Assembly: GCA_905221615.1 (NCBI GenBank)
Contig: CAJNDT010003157.1
Coordinates: 667,501-731,500, forward strand
Direction of reading: 5' to 3'
Source: Symbiodinium sp. CCMP2592
Lineage: Eukaryota; Sar; Dinophyceae; Suessiales; Symbiodiniaceae
Length of the DNA stretch: 64,000 bases
Shown here piece by piece: positions 52,401 to 60,295 of the stretch. The position numbers were made by a program, and so were the translations under genes. The notes beneath the pieces are model-generated. The model was not told the DNA's origin, did no database searches, and saw nothing but the letters and a program-made list of their open reading frames with translations. Within the stretch, counting starts at the first letter, position 1; each line of letters opens with the position of its first letter.

Positions 52401-54328
52401 ATAGAATCGTCATAGGCGACAGGGGGACCAACGAGGTCGTTGCCCTTCGTAGATGCGGTGACACCGTCGATGCCAACAGGTCTTGAGGAGCTGGCCGATG
52501 CTGTGGACTTCGATCCCAACATCCCGCGATCCCCCAAGAGTTCGCGTAGCTGTCGATCACGCACGGCTGCCGCATCACTTTTCCCATGAAATCCGCTTGG
52601 TATGCCAAACAAAGTGGCTGCACTAGGCGTGGAACGCGCAAGTGCTGGGCTGCTAATACCTGGCACGTGGTGCTCGGGCATTGCATCCGCCACGATTGGC
52701 ATCGAACTGCGGCCAGTGAAGAAGTTTCCACCGGTGAATGGAATTCCGTCCATCACAAGGTTCTTGTCCTTGTCCGATTCCGAGAATGCGAACTTCTCTT
52801 TGGCGACTGGACTAACTTGACTTGGGGACCGTATTTCAGGGGATCGTACCTCATCTCCTACGGAAAATGCAGGCATTACATCCTTTCCTACGTGCTCCCA
52901 GCCAGACTCAGTAGTCCTCGATGACATGGGCATGCTCGAAGGTCGCGTCGCTCCTCCTTGATTGGAGTTTCGTGCTGCCTCCAATTCACTGCGTGTCCTC
53001 GCTTGAAGATCTTCTTGCGCTTTGAGCGTTTTCCTGAGTTCACTCAGCTCGTCGTGCAAGGTAGGCAATGATCGCCTTGCATGATCTTCATTCTGATGAA
53101 GTCGTTCCTCTGCTTCTTGCATCCTCTTCACAGCCATTCTGCGGTACTCTTCCTCTTCACCAAGACGTTCGCGAAGCCGAAATCGTTCTTGTTCAATGGC
53201 TGCGCTGTTTCCAGCTAGCCCTTGGATCGCGTTCACAGCCCGCAACTCCTGGTTCTTGACCAAGTGGAATCGTTCCTGCATTGCTTGTAAGGCTTGTTCC
53301 GAACTTGCTGTGTTTGACCGGAGGACCAAGTTCTCTCTGGCGTGTTCATGAAGTTCATGAGTCAGACGCTCATACTCACGTGCCATAAGCTCACCATCAC
53401 CTTGCGCTCTTGCCTCCAACTGCACAAAGTTGGTGGCTGCCTCCGTGCGAAACACGTGTAGCTGTTGAGCTAAATCCTCGGCAACGGCATGTGCTTGACG
53501 TTGTTGAGCAGAGTTCTGTTCATCCATGCGAAACAAAGCTGTTTCATAGTCTCGCTTCATCTCCTGATTGACATTGTTGATGTGCCTCATGGCTAAGCAT
53601 GCATGATCACGTTGTCGTTCCAATTCTTCAATGCGAATTCCAGATCCTTCATCTTCTTGCTGCATCTCCTTGATCTTGTCCATCAGGGTCTGGACGATTC
53701 CTTCGTATTCTTGCACCTGACTGCGATAGTACATCTGCTGTGCAAGGTTCGATGCTTCGAACTGTTGCGAAATCGTCAGTTCCTGGTAGGCATTCGGACC
53801 GTCAGCTATTGCAGGCGTGGCCACGGATGACGCATCACCACGTGCAGGAATCGTATCCAGAGTCATGTCCAGATCGTCAGTATCGCGTGGTTGATTGGTA
53901 ACCATCCGATTCCAAGTCATGGACTTGTCACGCCCACGAGTAGCCGAAGTCCTCGATCGTGCTGAAGAGCTTCTCGAAGATGATGGTCTTGACTTCTTTT
54001 CCAAGGTCTTGACTCCTTTGTCCTTAGCCCTGGACGTAGTCCGAGGTGCCTGAAAACCAGACGCTTCGGCCCGTCGTTCTGAAGCCTTGCCCGTCCTCGA
54101 ACCTGTGGATGTCGGACGTGAAGGCGTAGATGCTCTTGGTAGACTCTTTGCTTTCCCCTTGGGAACTGCCTTTGCAATGGCAAGCGCAGAAGATTGACCT
54201 TTGTCATCTTCCGTGGAGCTATCAACGGATTGCACCACTGTGTCGTCAGCTGTTGACTCACCAACGGCTGGCGCTGCCACATCGGCACCGAAAGTCATTG
54301 TCGTATCTTGGCTTGATCCTGAGTTCAT
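43430..54328 (-). CDS. Retrotransposon ORF1: gag-pol polyprotein, copia type (3,632 aa)
   Basis: ATG at 54328, stop at 43430. Residues 1-200 are basic and low-complexity; 200-460 form a long coiled coil; about 780-1010 resemble a copia gag capsid region. Two CCCH zinc fingers follow (CKFHFTDAGCRNGDKCPFSH near 1084 and CYSFKNTGSCSRENCPFKH near 1129). Aspartic protease LMDTGCGHDLIS has D1379. The integrase has its HHCC finger (HLCTHRYRNPYCESC, ~1612-1626) and catalytic D1656, D1720 and E1751. Reverse transcriptase has IYVDD with Y2466 and D2468-D2469. RNase H contains FADADYAG (~2687), STPEAE (~2733) and a distal H..AD(I)HTK segment. A CTWCGH pair lies between reverse transcriptase and RNase H. 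About 770 residues follow RNase H with no assigned function. Usual copia polyproteins are 1,300-1,600 aa, so both ends are greatly extended. No frameshift or premature stop is present. Confidence 0.95.
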   Translation of the reverse strand: MNSGSSQDTTMTFGADVAAPAVGESTADDTVVQSVDSSTEDDKGQSSALAIAKAVPKGKAKSLPRASTPSRPTSTGSRTGKASERRAEASGFQAPRTTSRAKDKGVKTLEKKSRPSSSRSSSARSRTSATRGRDKSMTWNRMVTNQPRDTDDLDMTLDTIPARGDASSVATPAIADGPNAYQELTISQQFEASNLAQQMYYRSQVQEYEGIVQTLMDKIKEMQQEDEGSGIRIEELERQRDHACLAMRHINNVNQEMKRDYETALFRMDEQNSAQQRQAHAVAEDLAQQLHVFRTEAATNFVQLEARAQGDGELMAREYERLTHELHEHARENLVLRSNTASSEQALQAMQERFHLVKNQELRAVNAIQGLAGNSAAIEQERFRLRERLGEEEEYRRMAVKRMQEAEERLHQNEDHARRSLPTLHDELSELRKTLKAQEDLQARTRSELEAARNSNQGGATRPSSMPMSSRTTESGWEHVGKDVMPAFSVGDEVRSPEIRSPSQVSPVAKEKFAFSESDKDKNLVMDGIPFTGGNFFTGRSSMPIVADAMPEHHVPGISSPALARSTPSAATLFGIPSGFHGKSDAAAVRDRQLRELLGDRGMLGSKSTASASSSRPVGIDGVTASTKGNDLVGPPVAYDDSIHEARRRQIEKEIAEQYEEKIADLRSEVLKAQKAEQRLRADRDEWRLFAETIQENNGDDDGDEAGDENGEEEHDEGTGTGYDPPDPPDDDDDKKKGGGGKPESDPGSHARDPDGDADPEVTEVRISRREADKVTVPPWPTLTHLNNWRSVCTANVLGASADPHHEDWMLWLAPAFNPFPDVEALNDSGHKKFKSIDVKLGIAMVAMLRAGGDKSADLYLEVNRKANDYISRPDVKIIKGRQVIAMMYESFRTHDRLDMIITLEYLVKLQYQGDNKLHTFKQTWLEVLGRMRPEDIPSKTALRDCLYSKIKDSPAMKMDLGMHYEHLPYNHEDRSYDNLMKIIDRTIMRKREQSNLTQTQIGLRQMLEGKDLLAAPAKVPEKPTPNAAPSAKVKASPTKPDKATPVLPQSKAKSHAKTKPKPKKKTRSESADNRGDKSKKQIRCKFHFTDAGCRNGDKCPFSHSKKTPERPFTPRTRTPSPSGGGGNRICYSFKNTGSCSRENCPFKHEAAATPAPEPKAKAKAKSEAKAAPAKPNAKAKALPAAPAIRLCRRWNPSAPAIWKRSSKQDEEESDCPSVDSDADSDCSTDDESSGTTTSTRKVIKRNVTFANDVKFISSCPRRSKKDKERKVKYVDMEAFINDEDRAVSLEFAKHKARLRAQIMRDMVDDDDDQCGDRVSFVRIPGTSRVEEVSFYDGEDSIVERELDAAHSKRIINQGLFKCMVQPVILKKKIKFLMDTGCGHDLISQKKIEKHSLETLVTPEPISFQTANGITDTDLVSNFQTESFEEPINAYVLDDTPSVLSIGKRCMNFNYGFVWPPGREPFMINPQGKRISLFVNGDIPYVRAGSSKSLVHDDPEAKAITEIFKGALTAGNVDVSVAAAAEAAPSEIEAEEEGDDHERPPDPEPQEPPIEEVPESEAGRPPDDDEGKGVGEIPLDGDDEVIIDVEGDGAPSRKARVGTLKAEAKTLAHLCTHRYRNPYCESCIRAKMKHLRTQRGAFQRVIKHWGDLVTFDFLDMRKAAEAGIGLDDGAREVLVIRDIATKMIAAIPTASRSTDEVVMAIRRLMGRRKIHMAYSDEAPEFDSAMAQLKIVIDHSLPGKPSNNSLAERSNQEVINTVAASMLHAGLPAQYWSFALNCVMQNLNVEDVEGDGDSAWKRMTGKDFEGKAIPFGAKVFFKPTDTRPKTYGNKFDPKGIPGIFAGYIITAGQGWSKKYRVWDMKEFANANLSMDASVPRKLMRPYETEVIYFPEEITFPLKAEYERMNSTIEGLRDNVDLAGKEIKDVDDGDDGPPGGNGGDGDDDDPNGLLPPPDPGEDPDLQDIDPSDIETEPLGEVFKSAEHEAIDAIGDKRLEELDEELGLRAAPPPSEPKVTGKDRRSPREVGPTGRLIPEGDIEEPGEIIKILKEKKLAPEEIEHWSTGKKGDGIVYLTDDGEACKIDKRGVPYKIRSDGRRTLPTRRPIHSYSPEAWKKMSEAEKKAAYKKEKRDKARVAKKDRKKAVIGKKIVTKTLDNMIFPKIVPCEEIDLQLNVSVDDDDGWSWAQSYVDQYTQEQFLADVVPAVPAHMVMDDNWIPSMPCTTSHRNVHREKNHAGGSCFNAMVTRPVTRKEMINNPKAMEAFMKEWKGLWDQEVFDFSTTREYDDVVAEAKKKGEKVHMARVHGLIYEKNYQLKEDDPARKFKGRGVLLGDQVKDQNMEAALFQDLGNSPATFDASRWADYYGCLPGNDVQMADAIQAYIQARLSGTPCWVELPDEAWHPSAKRHKFRRPVCRLIKALYGHPDAGTMWEQHCHTAVQKVGFKPIGDEWPSLYFHPQMKLLLVIYVDDLKMAGPKENLPKGWDMLRQELRLEEETPLGLYLGCRISKGEATLHDKTKVQTVTYDMETYLDMTVKKYCDVTGFDPTKFKTVPSPSPAEETKNHPARAPAQSGKSHRCTWCGHTMPVDKDGRLVPPPPIPKAPEEEEINEANRGALAPQAASILMKLLYAARICRFDLLRSINNLARKITKWTKKEDALLHHLMAYVHQSKHHMMIGWVGNSLEDSSIGLFADADYAGCGESLKSTSGAHLHIQGSHTRFPLAGLSKRQGCLSHSTPEAEIVAADFAMSRLGLPAITLWQQLGGQDPNFVFYDDNQTMIGVIRTGKNPTMRHLERTHGICIGWMHSIFQEGYVSLAYEVTAKMSADIHTKSFKDSVSWTHACQLINIFPPDLIGSQEIMDLMRPTHTQSTDEKGQQHYSFKSEVPCFPYTQTPILPQVLYRAGLSSKEGLQEHDSVDPILVVKFPRMLRGPPSALPPGRYLRSTWILREGQWHQMEDRAAILDTPGKFDRYVERAVFQYHPVRGHLRPAAIADVLAPPFLPIPEPPLGQSYVRALPAKWRAVVVTLARAIHGGYQGFTLHQGFCFNGQSKSQASQFGYDQWSSVYEDVWHDAAEQKREYQGYDGAIVPHVVNFAENKPKEGLVIQFLDHDGRLVHAYKNPYSRWKYRITIKDAPKAVTVWTLIGVDEENWWNEYAPGKDCIAQHAPDSHYDPGLQVNVLSMGREVDDAMCAYIFDVVEAKKDNPNSVIFIGAGVLGKNSWLSRKIADNPEKAKLRTDYPWGEVVQRIARRAASWGFQIIIEVPPRVPVQETKQYKGLQEDAMWKSIKIQGCTHGQRYTFRDPVSPGTAVELGYCKDEWEYIAANVALHPKSSDVCSSKHLHMTDSDAKDRSDKCELTSQISRRLLKALKFQATGDGRLVAMPSKAGGRKPDRMIVDLCGLGNGYAVPKSTKGCSRITCKELISSKADEDSLIGMMKDACRNDLRTPVLFVASLLRSGAGPGSSEGACVGGEKRSGGKYKVFRSVLKSLKRLLKKCAEFSDVYFSLDMPSSCSCWSWPELHALVSSGKVTKVKVDDHVGADGDGGGRRIMFSNMPEADRLVMRLNDCLDHDSKNSLSQRIDVSWRSIARNVRSLVRAHVSVSHVAHESEDIAWQQHQCVDADEGAIRQPQLRNN

Positions 54329-54392
54329 TGTGGTCGTAGTAGATCAAGTAGTCGTTGCTGTAGAAAGGCAGAGCCGCGTACGGCTGATAACC
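54329..54392 (-). other. Retrotransposon leader with primer-binding site
   Basis: 64 nt between the 5' LTR and the ORF1 ATG. Directly next to the LTR the sense strand reads GGTTATCAGCCG (54392-54381). It resembles the copia-type site TGGTATCAGAGC with one shift; its complement CGGCTGATAACC also looks like a tRNA anticodon stem-loop (GG-CTGATAA-CC), as in elements primed by a half-tRNA. Which tRNA is used is unresolved. Confidence 0.6.
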
Positions 54393-54824
54393 TGCGTGGG
54401 GGATTGATCTCGACTTGGTTGCTGCTCTCCCCACCAGAGCTGTAATGAATGTAGGTGTGGCTGGCTAGCACTCTCCACAGACTGGACCCTGTCTCTCCCT
54501 CTTACTCCCACACGTGCGATCCTATGCAGGCAGAACCGGCGGCCGTTCCTTTTGCACTCACTGCCGGCGGCGGTTCGTCTGTGCAACGGGATAGCTCTGA
54601 TTGCTCAGGATAGAAGACACATATAGCACTTAGCTATGGGCATTGACTTGAGCCAAACGTTGCGTTGGCGGTCACATAGAAAGGTAAAGATGAGGGATGC
54701 GTAGCATGCCCCCTAGAGTCGAGGGACGCGTAGCGTGCCCCCTTCTCTTGCACTTTACACGGTCTTGCTCACAGCTCTTATAGTGACACCTTAGAACATG
54801 ACAAGGCATCGCAGTCCGTTCGCA
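54393..54824 (-). repeat. 5' LTR
   Basis: 432 bp, TG...CA, one difference from the 3' LTR. It carries the transcription start for the element by position. The sense strand contains TTTGGCTCAAG at 54657-54647, identical to the last 11 bases of the dinoflagellate spliced leader. Confidence 0.97.
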
Positions 54825-54829
54825 CATAC
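54825..54829. repeat. Target-site duplication CATAC (right)
   Basis: Matches 35128-35132 exactly and continues into the interrupted CATACATACA microsatellite of the host. Confidence 0.95.
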
Positions 54830-55765
54830 ATACAGACGTACCTACGCATGTACGTGTCTACATACATCATTGACACCAAACCCCGATCTCACAATGCGGA
54901 AGCAGTCTGCCGCGACTCACAGACGCCGAACCTGCGACTGAAGATGCCAAACGAACAAATGCAATTGCCCATACATGTACAAGTACACTTGCCACATCGC
55001 CCTCCTAACTAGCACTGTTGGTTTATGTCTGCATGACAACTTCGTTTGCATCTTTTCTATGTCCTAGGACCTTTGGTCCAGCACCTCCAACAATCTCATG
55101 CTCAAGACTGTGCAATGCATGGCCCCTGCTTTCCGACGCACGACTTTCAACTGCAGCACCAGAGCAAGCCTACGTTGCTCTTCCACATGCCCAGGGGCCA
55201 CACATTACGCACAAAAGCCCAGTGTTGCAGCCACAAGCGCTCGTGGCCTTGATCAACTAGTCAAAACTGCGGCAACAGGCTTCATCCTCGAAAGCCCTAA
55301 GCCCAGATTTCTGGCTGTTCGTTATCTCGTTCTACACTCGGCCCAGAGCCTGCGAGCGCTGAACTCGGAACCTTACATACTCATCCCCAATCCTGATCAT
55401 GCCGAATGTACGGGGCTACAAAAAGGAATTCAGAGGGCTCGTGCTAAACACCTTTCGAGGACCCAGACAAAAGCCATGTAAACATCTCGTGTGCAAAATT
55501 CCGTGCATGGATTTTCATGCTTGCGGGGATGCAGGCATACACCAACAGTTTGGAGGTTCGCGCAGCCAGGCACTATTCGATGTACAGAAAAACCCAGTCA
55601 TAGGGCATCCAATGCGACGCTCACAAGATCTCAGATGTTTCTCTCTGCATGACAGACCTGATATCAGCGGATCGTGCTGCAGTGTGCATAAAACACTTGG
55701 AACCGTTGCTACACTCTCCTGCGCGCTGCTCTGTTCCCTCCCTACCAGCGATTTAATCAGATCAG
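54830..55765. other. Intergenic, right flank of the retrotransposon
   Basis: Begins with the rest of the CATA/TACG-type microsatellite (to about 54870), then single-copy sequence with only short frames. No gene recognised. Confidence 0.5.
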
Positions 55766-56100
55766 TCAAGTATCCATCATCATCATCATCGCCGGCATCA
55801 CCACCATCACCGCCGCCGCCATCATCATCGACTTTCTTCTTCTCTTGAAGGTTCATCATCCACATCATCGTTGTATCCGACATCAACATGTTCAGCGCAC
55901 CACTGCACGACAAAAACGATAAAGAAAATTAGCAATCAGAACCCAAAGAATCAAGTTTCTCGTGGTAGTGGTAGTGGTCACAGTCGCTGTAGCGGTTGTG
56001 GTCGTGGTGGTGTTAGTGGTAAAGGTGGCCGTGGCGGTCGTGGTAGGGTACCTATACGGAAGTGTGGTAATAGTAGAAGAAGTAGTCGTAGTCGTGGTCG
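55766..56100. repeat. CAT/CAC microsatellite and GGT-rich lead-in
   Basis: CATCATCATC/ACCACC triplets at about 55785-55830 and GGTAGTGGT/GGTCGT-rich sequence from about 55960. No gene in between. Confidence 0.7.
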
Positions 56101-56173
56101 TAGTCGTCGTAGCAGTAGCAGCAGCAGTAGCAGTAGCAGTAGCAGTAGCAGTAGCAACAGCAGTAGCAGTAGC

Positions 56174-56220
<47 letters not shown>

Positions 56221-56942
56221 CAGTGGTGGTAGTGGTAGTGGTAGTGGTAGTGGTAGTGGTAGTGGTAGTGGTGTAGTGGTGTAGTGGTGTAGTGGTGTAG
56301 TGGTGTAGTGGTGTAGTGGTGTAGTGGTGTAGTGGTGTAGTGGTGTAGTGGTGTAGTGGTGTAGTGGTGTAGTGGTGTAGTGGTGTAGTGGTGTAGTGGT
56401 GTAGTGGTGTAGTGGTGCAGTGGTGTAGTGGTGTAGTGGTGTAGTGGTGTAGTGGTGTAGTGGTGTAGTGGTGTAGTGGTGTAGTGGTGTAGTGGTGTAG
56501 TGGTGTAGTGGTGTAGTGGTGTAGTGGTGTAGTGGTGTAGTGGTGTAGTGGTGTAGTGGTGTAGTGGTATAGTGGTATAGTGGTATAGTGGTATAGTGGT
56601 ATAGTGGTATAGTGGTATAGTGGTATAGTGGTATAGTGGTATAGTGGTATAGTGGTAGTAGTGGTAGTAGTGGTAGTAGGTGGCAGTAGTGGTAGTAGTG
56701 GTAGTAGTGGTAGTAGTGGTAGTAGTGGTAGTAGTGGTAGTAGTGGTAGTAGTGGTAGTAGTGGTAGTAGTGGTGGTAGTGGTAGTAGTGGTAGTAGTGG
56801 TAGTAGTGGCAATACCAGCAGTCGTCGTCGTCGTAACCGTGGTTCTACTGGTGGTGACGGTGGTGCTGGTGGTGCTGGTAGTGCTGGTGATAATGCTACT
56901 GCCGCGTCTACGTGTTACAGGCAGTTGCCGATGTCGCAGTGC

Positions 56943-57010
<68 letters not shown>
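56100..57010. repeat. Stacked TAG-type microsatellites and 8/9-bp minisatellites
   Basis: Ordered blocks: (AGC/AGT)n about 56110-56215; (GGTAGT)n to 56270; an 8-bp array (TAGTGGTG)n about 56270-56565; its one-base variant (TAGTGGTA)n about 56566-56655; a 9-bp array (TAGTAGTGG)n about 56655-56815; a GGTGCT-rich bridge; pure (TAG)n 56942-57009. Long frames (poly-Val, poly-Ser, Thr/His/Tyr) are by-products of the repeats. Confidence 0.92.
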
Positions 57011-58849
57011 AGGGACTGTCCTCTTATTGAGCCATAGCTATTCCCGGAGCCGCGCGCCGCTGTGTTCTACCGGGTCCCAATTCCCGGGCCTCTGTCTGCA
57101 GTTATACAACCTTGGCAAGAGGTAAGCGGTAGGGTTCTCACCTTTCCGCGGGGTGAAGGGAGTCGGATCGAGTTCTCTCTTTCCGGCGAAACTAGCGGAA
57201 GGCGCGTCGACTGTGCCTCAGTGCTTTTCTCCTGCCGATGCTTTTACATTTACAAAAGGACCTGCCGCACCAAGCCATTCAAGGGGCGGCCCCAGTCATG
57301 GGTTGGCCATCTTCTGCACCTGGGTATCCTGAAGGAAGCTTTCGAGTTGAGGCCTCGTTCCGCTCCTCTCTTCGACTTTCCAGCTACACGACAAGACACC
57401 CAGGTACAGCTCACGGTCTCTCCTGCGCAGTTTTGCTGGCGCTCTGGTTTTGCGCTTTAACTGGTACACCTCCGCAAGAAGGACACGGATCGTCTGGTAT
57501 TCTCATGCAGTCTTCTTCGAGCACTAGTTTTTCCTTCAACGGCACAGTGGACTGCCACCGGCTGCTACGAAGCCAGTGCGATCGAGAGTTCTTCGTCACG
57601 GTTGAGTGTTTTCTGCGCTTCCCTTCTGTTCAGCCGCCAGCACCTGGGAGCAAGTCAGACTCAGGACAGGCTAGGCGCAACGTGGTGACTCACAACGCGT
57701 CAGCATCCTCCCAATGCTGGCCCCGACGGGCATTCCAGGGACTCCTCTTGCTATGGGGTGCCCTTGTGGGCCTAGAGGGGCTATCCTCTCTGGAGGGGGA
57801 GGCCTCTCGGGGGCCGCCGGGCCAGACTTGGCTACAAGACAAGGCGCAGATTGGGACACTGGGGACTCAGGTTCAACAGAGTTGGCCAACGTCTTCAGTT
57901 CCAGCACGGTGGTACGGCTCCACGTCACATCTGGGTACAGTCGTTAAGCGGACGCGCTTGCTGTGCTATGGGTGTCGGGCTACGGCTACGGCCCTCCCAG
58001 GTGTGTTCGTTACTGTCCTGTTACCGACGGGGTCAGGCAGTGCTAGGAGTGACGGCCCACGTGTTTTTGCTTGACGACGAATTATCCTTACGGCCCATCG
58101 CTGGTAGTCGGGAGTTACCTAGTGTGGGACGCCACTAGACGGGAACTCTGGGAGACGGCTCTTCTGAGTACGACCCACCGGCTGCCAGTTCGTGCGTATT
58201 GGACGCAATGACTCACACTGAGGGTGACGGAGGCTACATGACGACGACTTTGTGAGTCGGGCTGTCACCTTAGGAGTTTCGGGCATCGCTCGCGTAAAAA
58301 ACGGGCAACGCCTTTGTAACTGAAGTCAACTTCTTGTGGCCTATCCCCTAGAGGCTGGTGCCCAAGAGCTGTTGCTGCTGTGTACAGTCTGCAGCGCTGC
58401 TCTTCTTGACTTAGGCCCTTTCTCTTTTATCTCTTTTAACGTTTGTAGCATCGGCTCCTCTTTTTCCTTCAGTGAGGATCCTAAAGGGGTTGCGCGGTCT
58501 TCTCTGTTGGTTTTGTTAGGTCAGTTCGTTTTGGCTTGTTTTACGCGAGGCCTCGGGGCCTGACTTCGGTCGTCGTTCTCAGAAACGGATGAAGGAGGTA
58601 CCTGCGATTCTCGCATGGGCAGTCCCCTCGCGCAAAGCGCCAGTCTGTTTCTTTTTCTTTACAAGGCCGCCGGGCGAAGACCGCGTAGCCTCTATAAGAA
58701 TGTCGGCAGGTCAGATTCTAAGGGAGTGGTGCTGGCTTATGGCTCACCTCGGTGGCGCTGGCTCACGGCACACTCGGGGATGGCACGCTTCCGAAGTTTC
58801 TGCTCGCCCGCAATGAGCAGAGCCCGCTCGCTCAGCGTCCAATAATAAA
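57011..58849. other. 1.84-kb unique block between TAG arrays
   Basis: Non-repetitive sequence interrupting the TAG arrays. Its right end reads AATAATAAA and runs straight into (TAG)n, as a retroposon tail might. A plus-strand frame at 57238-58074 (278 codons) has no recognised domain and an uneven composition. The block could be an inserted element or the original sequence between two arrays; not identified. Confidence 0.5.
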
Positions 58850-58936
<87 letters not shown>

Positions 58937-59027
58937 AGAGTAGTAAGAGTAGTAAGAGTAGTAAGAGTAGTAAGAGTAGTAAGAGTAGTAAGAGTAGTAA
59001 GAGTAGTAAGAGTAGTAAGAGTAGTAA

Positions 59028-59102
<75 letters not shown>

Positions 59103-59109
59103 CAGTAGC

Positions 59110-59147
<38 letters not shown>

Positions 59148-59148
59148 C

Positions 59149-59198
<50 letters not shown>

Positions 59199-59269
59199 AG
59201 TAGTAGAGTAGTAGAGTAGTAGAGTAGTAGAGTAGTAGAGTAGTAGAGTAGTAGAGTAGTAGAGTAGTA

Positions 59270-59332
<63 letters not shown>
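58850..59332. repeat. TAG microsatellite with period-8 and period-9 variants
   Basis: (TAG)n with an embedded 9-bp array (TAGTAAGAG)n at about 58935-59030 and an 8-bp array (TAGTAGAG)n at about 59196-59275. Only homopolymeric frames result. Confidence 0.95.
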
Positions 59333-59392
59333 GCACCCCCCCCCTACCAACTACACTTGCTCTCAACCATGTTAAAGACAACATCCATTTTA

Positions 59393-60000
59393 CTCGGTAT
59401 TTACGGCACTTTCGTCATGTGCGATCATCCTAAAAGGCCTAAAAATCGACTTGTCGAGTTTGCAAACTCGGGCTCTTGATTTTGGACTTGCTTCTGGGGG
59501 TGGGTGGGGGGGTGGAGGGGGGATGATGACGACAGTGTTACGCAAACACACCCAGCAGTATCACCACAAGAGCCGTTTCACTCGGTATTTACGGTACTTT
59601 CGTGATGTCAGACTTTGTTACATATTCTGAGCCCCTACTTCTCGACTATGCGTATTAAACTTTGCTGTTTGGAACTGTTTGCAAAAAGCTCGAAATTGGG
59701 TGGAGGAAAGCATCTTCGGGGATGATCACAACACTGTTTTGCGGACACCCTGAACAATATTTCCACACTCAAGCGCGCACACACCACACACACCACTTCA
59801 AAAACAGACCCTCCTACGCAGAGGTTGGGCGGTAGGGGTGTTGGCGAGCCCCTCCCACGTACAGCTGGCATCTTTGCTCCTGATGTTTAGAAGATGTTGC
59901 GCTTCAGGTTTTAGAAATGTTAAACCCTTCTTGGCAGCACCTGGGTTTTGCACGGTATTTACAGCGTTTTCGTACTATCCGACCACCTGGGGTTTATCAG
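59393..60000. repeat. Degenerate tandem repeat with CGGTATTTACGG motif
   Basis: CTCGGTATTTACGGCACTTT at 59393, CTCGGTATTTACGGTACTTT at 59581 and CACGGTATTTACAGCGTTTT at 59951 start three related units. The first two also share GATGAT.ACRACA.TGTT..GC further on. The spacing is 188 and 370 bp. Function unknown. Confidence 0.7.
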
Positions 60001-60229
60001 TTTCTTCCCCGTCGAGCTTGCAACTCCAGCTGCTGTCTCAGTTTTGGGGCCTGAGCCCCTGCAACTTCACCGGCTGTGACAGTTAAGGAAACTGAGCCTC
60101 TGCAACTTCTGCAGCTGTCACAGATAAGGAGCCTGAGCCGTGCATCTTCTGCAACTATCGCAGTTAAGGCGCCTAGCAGCTACCGCTGCCCAGCCCGGAT
60201 GGAACAAGTGTAGTTGGGAGGGGGGGGGG

Positions 60230-60245
60230 GTGGCTAGTAGTAGTC

Positions 60246-60283
<38 letters not shown>

Positions 60284-60295
60284 CGCAGTCCTCCT
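60230..60295. repeat. Short TAG/TCG microsatellite
   Basis: (TAG)n with interspersed TCG, flanked by G-rich sequence at 60217-60232. No gene. Confidence 0.85.

Larger units (their letters stand above)
35133..54824 (-). mobile_element. 19.7-kb Ty1/copia-type LTR retrotransposon with extra ORF
   Basis: Two 432-bp LTRs with TG...CA ends bound 19,692 bp and are flanked by a 5-bp duplication. Transcription is on the minus strand: 5' LTR 54824-54393, leader with primer-binding site, ORF1 54328-43430, a 112-nt gap, ORF2 43317-35815, a ~250-nt 3' region, a G-run and the 3' LTR 35564-35133. ORF1 has integrase before reverse transcriptase, which is the copia order. One LTR mismatch in 432 bases and fully open ORFs of 3,632 and 2,500 codons indicate a recent, possibly active insertion. 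Typical copia elements are about 5 kb, with Sirevirus-type ones near 10 kb, so this one is roughly two to four times longer. Confidence 0.95.

Noticed and set aside
55892-56812. 306-codon Thr/His/Tyr-rich frame, and poly-Val/poly-Ser frames on the other strand
   Set aside because: Produced by the TAG-type 8-bp and 9-bp arrays.
57238-58074. 278-codon plus-strand frame as a transposon gene
   Set aside because: No reverse transcriptase, transposase or other motif can be seen; left as part of an unidentified block.
58737-59384. 215-codon Leu/Thr/Tyr-rich frame
   Set aside because: Translation of (TAG)n arrays; not a gene.
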